A stretch of 64,000 nucleotides of DNA from Alphaproteobacteria bacterium (GTDB lineage: Bacteria; Pseudomonadota; Alphaproteobacteria; UBA2966): assembly GCA_018654745.1 (NCBI GenBank), contig JABILA010000043.1:28077-92076 (forward strand). Direction: 5' to 3'. Below the pieces are notes generated by a model, which was not told the DNA's origin, did not search any database, and saw nothing but the letters and a program-made list of their open reading frames with translations. Numbering within the stretch: the first letter of the stretch is position 1; every line of letters begins with the position of its first letter. Made by a program: the position numbers and the translations under genes. Positions 44,309 through 51,042 of the stretch are shown here, piece after piece.

Positions 44309-45961
44309 TCAGGCCTGCTGGCCGTCGTCAGCCGTTTCTTCGTTTTCAACTTTGCGCATCAGGAAAATGCCAAGACCGCCAATCACCAGGAAGGCCAGGG
44401 CGGCGTAGATATAAACACTGATCGGTGTGGCCGCCTCCAGCACGACATAATACCAGGTGCTGAGGCTCATGATCAGGCCATGTTCACCGTTGGAGCCGTC
44501 CCAGGCGTTGACCGACATGGGAATAAAAACCCCCTTGTTGAACTGCACATCGTTTTTGTCTGCCGTCTTCAAAGGCCGTTTCATCACCACCGTCCAGCGG
44601 CCCTGATCCCAGGCGGCTTTGCCCGTGACCTGCTGCTGGTCGTCTTTCTGGGGTTTGATAGCCTGTTTCCAGCCACGTGCATTGCCTTCATCCGTGCCAC
44701 GTTCACCGGCGGCATGGTTGTCGGCTTTCCAGACCATCATATGAACCTGGTCGGATGTACTGCCACGATAGAAATGCGGCTTTTTGGTGCCAGCTGGTGC
44801 CTTGACAGGGAACTGTAGGGCGACGGCATCCCGGAAGGTTTCCAGGGCGCGGGGGATCATGCCATTGGCTTCCACATAGGAATTGAAGGCCCCGACCTTC
44901 GAAATGCCAGCCGTATCAAACTCCTTCGCTTCGTCATGTTTGATATCCATGAAGGGGTCATCCCAGGTCATTTTGAAGGCGATGTCCTTGTCGTTGAACA
45001 AGGCCTGGATGGTGACCATCTCGACGCTGGGATTCTGCCAGCGCGGCGGCCCGACGACCTGCCCGGCCAGACGGATATCCATGGGCTCCGCCGCCTTCCA
45101 GCCTTCATCATCCGGTGCCTCGGGCAATTCGCCTGTAACTTCCTGTGCCTTCAGCGCCTGATGACTTGTCAGCTTGTGTTGCAGGGACTTGATGTAGTTC
45201 GCCAAATCCCAACGGTCTGCTTCATTGAGGGACTTGATAAAGGACGGCATGGGCGTGCCCATAATGCCCGACGTGAAGCGCATATAGATGTCTTCAACCT
45301 CACCGCCTGCCTTGATTTTCCAGGGGTGGGTCACGTTGCGGATACGAATGGGGAAACCCCAGTCGTCTTTGCGGAACTCCTTGTTGCCGTCACCCCGGCC
45401 CAGGTTGCCATGGCAGCTCGCGCATTTGGCTTTTTCAAAAACCTTTTCCCCGCGGGCGACTGTTTCGGCGTTGAATTCAGCAGGTTTTGCTGGCAGGGAG
45501 ATCACCTTGCCGGTCTTGACCGGGTCCAGTTCCGGATCGTCAAACTCCTGGGCAAAGGTCTTGATGTAAGAGATCACCGCCCAACGTTCTTCTTCGTTCA
45601 GGCCGTTCTTGATCTGGTCTCGGTCGAAGGCCTGCATGGCCGTGCCCGGCAGACCACGACTGACCGTGCGGAAAAGGTCATTGTTGGTGGGCAACTCGCC
45701 GCTTTGTGTGGTGCGGAATTTGAACGTCCCCAGTGTAAAATCACGTGGCCTGGGGTCCAGATACTTGGCTGCCGGTCCTTCACCATCGCCCATCAGGCCA
45801 TGGCAGAAGCTGCAACGTTCCATATAAATCGTGCGGCCTTTTTCCCTGAATTCCCCGGTCTCTTCGGGCATGGGTTTGGACGGCACGTTTGAGGCCTGGA
45901 CAGGCCCGGCGAAGATGAAGCCAGCGACAGATGCGATCAGCAATTTACCAAATGTACCCAT
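44309..45961 (-). CDS. Diheme cytochrome c with ethylbenzene dehydrogenase-gamma/NxrC-like domain and membrane anchor (module A)
   Basis: The 550-residue protein has a signal peptide, CSFCH (50-54) and CASCH (180-184), the gamma-type heme-binding domain at about residues 270-510 (ALFNDKDIAFKMTWDDP, DAVALQFPVKAP, WTVVMKRPLKT) and a C-terminal helix (about 515-535). It is a paralogue of the product of 37756-39297 with the same domain order. Its start overlaps the stop of the monoheme gene by one base. Likely the periplasmic electron outlet or inlet of the module A complex. Confidence 0.9.
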   Translation of the reverse strand: MGTFGKLLIASVAGFIFAGPVQASNVPSKPMPEETGEFREKGRTIYMERCSFCHGLMGDGEGPAAKYLDPRPRDFTLGTFKFRTTQSGELPTNNDLFRTVSRGLPGTAMQAFDRDQIKNGLNEEERWAVISYIKTFAQEFDDPELDPVKTGKVISLPAKPAEFNAETVARGEKVFEKAKCASCHGNLGRGDGNKEFRKDDWGFPIRIRNVTHPWKIKAGGEVEDIYMRFTSGIMGTPMPSFIKSLNEADRWDLANYIKSLQHKLTSHQALKAQEVTGELPEAPDDEGWKAAEPMDIRLAGQVVGPPRWQNPSVEMVTIQALFNDKDIAFKMTWDDPFMDIKHDEAKEFDTAGISKVGAFNSYVEANGMIPRALETFRDAVALQFPVKAPAGTKKPHFYRGSTSDQVHMMVWKADNHAAGERGTDEGNARGWKQAIKPQKDDQQQVTGKAAWDQGRWTVVMKRPLKTADKNDVQFNKGVFIPMSVNAWDGSNGEHGLIMSLSTWYYVVLEAATPISVYIYAALAFLVIGGLGIFLMRKVENEETADDGQQA

Positions 45962-46926
45962 CAGTGGCTCTCCGGGATGCGAGGCGTTTTTTGCGCCATG
46001 TCATATTCCGCCAGGATAATTTTCCAGCGTTCTTCTTCCGTCAGGCTGAGCTTCCATTCCGGCATGGCTGAATCCCAGGGGGTTGCCTCCGTGGGCAGAC
46101 CCGGCCCGCCGTTGGTGACGCGCCAGAAGGTATAACCTTCGACAATGGTTTCGATGGTGCCGTTATCGGTGAAGTTAATGGGCCGCAATTTAAAGCCATC
46201 CGCCATGGGGCCATCACCGGCCACACTGTCACCATGGCAAGGACGGCAGTTCATGGCGTAAAGGGCACGGCCTTCAAACAGGTTTTTCTCCAGCAGGGCG
46301 GCCTTTGCGGTTTCCCGGTCCACCTTGTCGTCCGCAAGTTGTGCGACAAACTTCTTCATGGGTTCAGACGCAAAAAACTCCAGCGTGTTGTCGGGTTCGT
46401 TCTCTTCAAGCCAGGCGTCGATATCCGGCTGCACCTGTTCGATGAAGACCACTTCGTTCTCTTTCGCCTGTGCCACAAAGGCATCGATATCCGCATCCAC
46501 CGGATTGGCGATGGGGTTTTTCTTTGACTCAAAACTGATGGGAAAATTTGACGACGGGTGCTGGATGCGCAGGCTGGCGGGCACCTGAAGTTTGGGCACG
46601 GTTGTCTCATAGACCTGCCAGCCAACAAGGGCCGGAATGACGGTCAGAACCACGGTCCTGACCGGTTTGCCATAACCGCCACGCAGCAGTTTTTTGACGG
46701 GCCTGAGGAAATCCTCCAGCCCTTCTTCGGAATAAGTCACCATCAGGAACAGGGCGATTACCGTCAATGTCATATAGAAAAACATCAAGGTGCCCGGTAC
46801 CGGCAACGGGAACGGCAGGGATGTCACCTCGCGGGAGACCACCGGAATGCCCCACTTGACGAGGGCATAGACCACCAGCAGTGAGAGGACGACGGTAAGG
46901 AAGCTGCCAATTCTGGAATTTTTCAT
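45961..46926 (-). CDS. Membrane-anchored monoheme cytochrome c (module A)
   Basis: The 321-residue protein has three helices (about residues 9-28, 46-64 and 89-106) with the linker VTYSEEGLEDFLRPVKKLL, and a cytochrome c domain with CRPCH (227-231). It is about 65 residues longer than its module B paralogue because of an insertion rich in Asp/Glu between the third helix and the heme domain (about residues 140-205). The shared end TFWRVTNGGPGLPTEATPWDSAMPEW is nearly the same in both. Confidence 0.88.
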   Translation of the reverse strand: MKNSRIGSFLTVVLSLLVVYALVKWGIPVVSREVTSLPFPLPVPGTLMFFYMTLTVIALFLMVTYSEEGLEDFLRPVKKLLRGGYGKPVRTVVLTVIPALVGWQVYETTVPKLQVPASLRIQHPSSNFPISFESKKNPIANPVDADIDAFVAQAKENEVVFIEQVQPDIDAWLEENEPDNTLEFFASEPMKKFVAQLADDKVDRETAKAALLEKNLFEGRALYAMNCRPCHGDSVAGDGPMADGFKLRPINFTDNGTIETIVEGYTFWRVTNGGPGLPTEATPWDSAMPEWKLSLTEEERWKIILAEYDMAQKTPRIPESH

Positions 46927-46932
46927 AACCGG

Positions 46933-47913
46933 CTACTCCGTCTTTGGCTTTTGCAGCATCAGGAACGACAGGATGTCCTGGTAATCCTTCACCGTCAGAC
47001 CTTCGGACAGATCATCGGGCATGACGCTTTTTGTATCGTCGATTTTCATCTCCTTGATGTCGGTCTTGGCCACTGTGACGACATCACCGTTGGCTTTGGT
47101 GATATCAACCTCGGCAGCTTCATCACGGGATTTCAGGCCAATGCTCTGGCGACCTTCCTTGTCGATCAGGACCCAGGTCTCAAAGCCCTTGGCCAGGGCC
47201 TTGGTGGGTTGCAGGATGGATTCGGAAATGAACTTCAGGCCCTTGGCACTGATGCCATCCAGGGCCGGACCAATTTCGCCACCTTCCTCAGCCAGCATGT
47301 GGCATTCGGCACAATTGTCTTCGAAGACCTCGGCACCGGCGCCCGGATCACCACCGCCGGCTTCAGCAGCAGCGGAAATCTTGCTGTAGAAAGCCTGGGT
47401 GATTTCACTGGGACTGGTATCGATAGCCTCCATGTCCAGATCACCGCCCAGGGACATCAGATAGGAAGTCACAGCCTTGATTTCCTTCAGGCTGAGGGAA
47501 ATGGGCGGGGCGTAAACAACGGCCATTTCGTTTTTATAACCCTTGACCACATAGGCACCAGGGCTGGCCATACTTTCAACGATATAGTCGACGGCGTTGA
47601 AGTCGTTACCCTCTTTTTCAGCACGCTCCTTGGCCCGTTCAGCCGCACGTGCACCCATGGGCATGGGGAATTTTTCACCGAACTGGCCGTGATTGGGACC
47701 GCGCACAGCGCTGCCCTGGCCACCGACACTGTGGCAGGTAAAACAGCGCCCCTTGCCCCAGTAGATGGCCTCGCCACCTTCCGGGCTGATATCGATGGCG
47801 GTATTGACCTCGCCGCCGCCGTCCGTCAATTCGGTGATGGAATAGCCAATCCAGAGATAAATACCGAGCACAACAAGCAGGAACGGGAAGACGCGGGTAA
47901 CGGTTACATTCAT
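46933..47913 (-). CDS. Diheme cytochrome c (module A)
   Basis: The 326-residue protein has an N-terminal helix (residues 8-25) and heme sites CFTCH (57-61) and CAECH (201-205). The second domain carries an inserted stretch after the heme site (TWVLIDKEGRQSIGLKSRDEAAEVDITKANGDVVTVAK) that resembles the beta-hairpin found in heme-binding domains of membrane-bound dehydrogenase-type cytochromes. Paralogue of the product of 40078-40890. Confidence 0.88.
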   Translation of the reverse strand: MNVTVTRVFPFLLVVLGIYLWIGYSITELTDGGGEVNTAIDISPEGGEAIYWGKGRCFTCHSVGGQGSAVRGPNHGQFGEKFPMPMGARAAERAKERAEKEGNDFNAVDYIVESMASPGAYVVKGYKNEMAVVYAPPISLSLKEIKAVTSYLMSLGGDLDMEAIDTSPSEITQAFYSKISAAAEAGGGDPGAGAEVFEDNCAECHMLAEEGGEIGPALDGISAKGLKFISESILQPTKALAKGFETWVLIDKEGRQSIGLKSRDEAAEVDITKANGDVVTVAKTDIKEMKIDDTKSVMPDDLSEGLTVKDYQDILSFLMLQKPKTE

Positions 47914-47917
47914 GGCC

Positions 47918-50071
47918 CTAGTCCTCCTTCTTCTTGTTGGCGGCTATACCGCCAAGCCAGAACATGAAGGCGCAGCCGATCATGAACAGCAGCACTGCAG
48001 CACCGACCTGCTGGGTCATGACAAAGTTTGTTGGTGTAAAAGACCATTCAGAGGTATCGCGCATGACACCAAAGATATGCCAGTCGCCGCGCAGACCAGA
48101 ACGAATGAAGCCCATCAGGCCCATATTCATGGTGATCACAAAGGTCAGCAACAGCAGGGCGTACTGTGAACGCACCGTCATCTTGCCCCATTTCAGATCA
48201 CCGAGGGACTTGGCCCGCTTGAACAGGAAGGCGTCGATGACGCTGACCACGATCAGACAGCTGATCAGCTGCATGAACTGCGACACTGCCACGTTGCGCA
48301 GTACCGGTGAGGCTTTTTCCATGACCACAAAGCCATAGACACCGAGGAAAACCGACACGTTGAAGGCCGTCACGCCGAGATAGAGCCACTGGCCCAGTTT
48401 ACCCCGGTCCATCAGGGCCAGGATGATGGCGATGACCCCGACAACACATTCAACGACCAGCAGGTAGCCGATCATGTGAATATATTCCGCCCGGTCCGCT
48501 GGCAGGTCCAGTTCCGCCGGGTCCATGTTCAGCATGGTCACGGCATACTGGGCCACCAGGGCGACCCCGGCCAGACCGACGACGACAATGGTGATATGCG
48601 CCCCACGGCCCTGGGCCCGGATGGAAACCACGTCCATCATATTGCCCCGGCGATAGAGCAGGAAGCTGAAGAAGGTGGCCAGAATGATCAGGTTGACCAC
48701 GGCGTTCTTGGCCGGCATCAGCCCCAGATACTTCAGCATTGGATGGTACTGGCTTCCGCCCATTTCGCCCACTTCCTGACTACTGAGCGGCAGGTTATGC
48801 GGCGTCAGCCAGATGGCGAAGGATATGATCAGGGCCAGTAATATCCACTTGATAAACTTGTAATATCGCTCCGCCCCCGGGATGCGGGTCATGCCGCTCC
48901 AGAGATAATAATTCGAGATCACGAACAGGGAGCCCACCAACATGGCCTGGATGATAAAGGTCCATGAGAAATCACCGCCCATCATGTTATTGCCCATGAC
49001 GGCACTGGTGGAATAGACCTCACGGCCCAGATAGTACCCGGCGAAGGGCAGCGGAATGAGGGCCGCAATGGCGACAAAGTTGGAAATATAGCCCATCCAG
49101 TCGTAATGGGCCTTTTCCTCTTCCGTTTTGGCACCGATAAATTTGACGGCAGCATAAGCACCTGCCACCAGACCGCCAAAGGCCAGGTTACCCAACATGC
49201 GGTGAATGGCGATGGGAGTAGCAAGAACATTTTCAAAGGCCTGCCAGACCGTGCCAACGAAGACACCGTCGCCGTCGACGCCAACCGGGCTCATCATGAA
49301 ACCGGCCCAGCTGTTGGCCAGCTGCATGATCGCGGTGCCGAAGATATTCAGCAAAATACCGATAAAGATGTGGGAGGACTTCAGATCCTTGATAATCCAG
49401 AAGCCAACGGCCAGCGGCAGGATATAGAGCAGCAGCATGAACCAGCGGGTATCGACGCGCATGTCGGGACCAATCATGCCAAAGGCAAAGGCCAGACCAA
49501 AGGCACCGACAATGACAGCCAGTATCTTGAACAGAAATTGCACTTTTTTCGAATAGGCGATGCCGCCTTTCAGCCAGTGCCAGCCGTAGTAATAGAGATA
49601 AAGACAGAAGGTTTCGCCAAAGAACAGCAAGGCATAGAGGAACATGATGTCCTTGAAGATACCGGCCATATAACCCATGAAAGTCGGGTACAGCGTAAAC
49701 AACGCAAAAGCCAGCAACCCGCCCAGTGCCGCCGTGGTGGCATAGGCAACGCTTAGCAGGCTGGTAAATTCATAGGCCAGCTTGTCGAACTTGGGGTCAT
49801 TATTGCTTCGGCCAACAACTTCGATGATCACCGCGAATAAAGGTACGCCCAGCACAAAGGCACCGAAGAACAGATGCATCTGCGCCAGAAACCAGACCAG
49901 TCGTCGGGAATCGATACCCAGGAACTGGCGGTAAACATTTTCCTCGGCAGCCATGGCGGGTCCGGCCATCATGCCAACGGCAAGTATCGCCATGCCCGCA
50001 AGGCTCCACCTCACCAGGCGAGCTGTTGTTCGCCCGGTGTCCCATTTACCGCCTGTCTGTCCTTGTACCAT
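47918..50071 (-). CDS. CydA-superfamily multi-heme membrane protein (module A)
   Basis: The protein has 717 residues from the ATG at 50071 (AGGA eight bases upstream). It has about fifteen membrane helices. His66 (AQMHLFFGAFVLGVPLF) and His290 (IAIHRMLGNLAFGGLVAGAY) are likely heme ligands, and FIRSGLRGDWHIFGVMRD (about 655-673) replaces the GRQPW signature of quinol-oxidising CydA. It is longer than the module B copy mainly by additional helices near the middle and end. No CydB is encoded. It is probably the membrane core that exchanges electrons between quinones and the c-type cytochromes, or an uncharacterised terminal reductase. Confidence 0.85.
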   Translation of the reverse strand: MVQGQTGGKWDTGRTTARLVRWSLAGMAILAVGMMAGPAMAAEENVYRQFLGIDSRRLVWFLAQMHLFFGAFVLGVPLFAVIIEVVGRSNNDPKFDKLAYEFTSLLSVAYATTAALGGLLAFALFTLYPTFMGYMAGIFKDIMFLYALLFFGETFCLYLYYYGWHWLKGGIAYSKKVQFLFKILAVIVGAFGLAFAFGMIGPDMRVDTRWFMLLLYILPLAVGFWIIKDLKSSHIFIGILLNIFGTAIMQLANSWAGFMMSPVGVDGDGVFVGTVWQAFENVLATPIAIHRMLGNLAFGGLVAGAYAAVKFIGAKTEEEKAHYDWMGYISNFVAIAALIPLPFAGYYLGREVYSTSAVMGNNMMGGDFSWTFIIQAMLVGSLFVISNYYLWSGMTRIPGAERYYKFIKWILLALIISFAIWLTPHNLPLSSQEVGEMGGSQYHPMLKYLGLMPAKNAVVNLIILATFFSFLLYRRGNMMDVVSIRAQGRGAHITIVVVGLAGVALVAQYAVTMLNMDPAELDLPADRAEYIHMIGYLLVVECVVGVIAIILALMDRGKLGQWLYLGVTAFNVSVFLGVYGFVVMEKASPVLRNVAVSQFMQLISCLIVVSVIDAFLFKRAKSLGDLKWGKMTVRSQYALLLLTFVITMNMGLMGFIRSGLRGDWHIFGVMRDTSEWSFTPTNFVMTQQVGAAVLLFMIGCAFMFWLGGIAANKKKED

Positions 50072-50111
50072 CAACTATATCCTGGTGATCAATGAACGTT
50101 GATTGTCGTCA

Positions 50112-50894
50112 TCACTTGCCGGAGAAAGTGAAGCTTTGCTCCACTTTGCCGTTGGCAGCGACCACGATCTTGGCCTTCTTGATGCCAAAGGACGGATGCC
50201 ATGCCTTCAGGGTGTATTTACCCGGCGGCACATCATCCAGGCTGAAGGAGCCATCTTTCCCGACCACCACGGCGTAGGGGTGTGTGGGCGCCATGATGAA
50301 ACCAAACATGAAATTGTGGGCTTCACAGTTGATGCCAATATAGGAAGAGCGGCGAGGTTTGATCTTGTCGGTAATGTCACCCGGATCAGGCTGGCCGAAA
50401 TTGAACAGGGTCTTTTTAACAACACGGCCTTTTTCAACGCCGATCAATTCACGGGCGTTGATATTGTGCAGCACACCGGCATCACTGTTGCGAATAATGA
50501 TGGGACCAGGCCGGACCACCTGGGCCCAGGGCGTAAAACGACATCCCTTCTGATCAACCAGATAGGTGCCCATTTCGGGTTTCGCCCATTTTTTGCCGGC
50601 CTTGATCTTGGAGAGGAATACAAAGGCCCCGCGCAGGGCGCCGTCCTTAACGTCGACCCAGGTCACTTCTCGGTCGCCATCACCACAGACATCGTTGTTC
50701 TTGGTAATCTTGATCCTTTCGATGGCATCCACCGGCAGGGCACCTTCAAAACTGACCTTGCCGGAAATGCTTCCGCCATCCTTGACCGCAACTTCCTTGT
50801 ATTTGCCGCGTTTGGCGGCATCCGCTGGCAACGCCAGGGACAGGGATGCGATCACACCGATCACCAGGCCTTTGTAGAGTGAGGTATGCTTCAT
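50112..50894 (-). CDS. Periplasmic cupredoxin-like / carboxypeptidase-regulatory-like domain protein
   Basis: The 260-residue protein has a signal peptide (LSLALPADA-A). Its body combines a beta-sandwich with GKVSFEGALP, a cupredoxin-like middle (PGPIIIRNSDAGVLHNINA, NCEAHNFMFGFIMAPTHPY) and a C-terminal carboxypeptidase-regulatory fold (DGSFSLDDVPPGKYTLKAWHPSFG). Cys346-type copper ligands cannot be assigned with certainty, although His and Cys pairs in HNINA and NCEAHN are suggestive. It is the first gene of the cytochrome operon, after the terminator of the iodate-reductase-like operon. Proteins of this kind accompany cytochrome clusters; the role is unknown. Confidence 0.78.
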   Translation of the reverse strand: MKHTSLYKGLVIGVIASLSLALPADAAKRGKYKEVAVKDGGSISGKVSFEGALPVDAIERIKITKNNDVCGDGDREVTWVDVKDGALRGAFVFLSKIKAGKKWAKPEMGTYLVDQKGCRFTPWAQVVRPGPIIIRNSDAGVLHNINARELIGVEKGRVVKKTLFNFGQPDPGDITDKIKPRRSSYIGINCEAHNFMFGFIMAPTHPYAVVVGKDGSFSLDDVPPGKYTLKAWHPSFGIKKAKIVVAANGKVEQSFTFSGK

Positions 50895-50983
50895 GGGTCT
50901 TGTCTCCGTTATTTCAGTCTTCGGGGTCGGCGATCAGTTCTGGCTGACCGTTATTGGAATTAGTACAAGGCTAAATTTCTCGT

Positions 50984-51035
50984 CAGAAAAAAGAACGCGG
51001 GCCAGTCTGAATGCCTTAATTCAGCCTGGCCCGCG
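50984..51035 (-). terminator. Strong Rho-independent terminator after the molybdenum subunit gene
   Basis: On the minus strand ACGCGGGCCAG pairs perfectly with CTGGCCCGCGT, with an inner CTGAAT/ATTCAG stem, followed by TTCTTTTTTC. It starts eight bases after the stop codon at 51043. It separates the iodate-reductase-like operon from the cytochrome operon beginning at 50894. Confidence 0.92.
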
Positions 51036-51042
51036 TCTTGAC

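Noticed and set aside
37756..50071. Nitrite oxidoreductase cluster
   Set aside because: Only the gamma-type domain resembles NXR. No NxrA or NxrB is encoded in the window.
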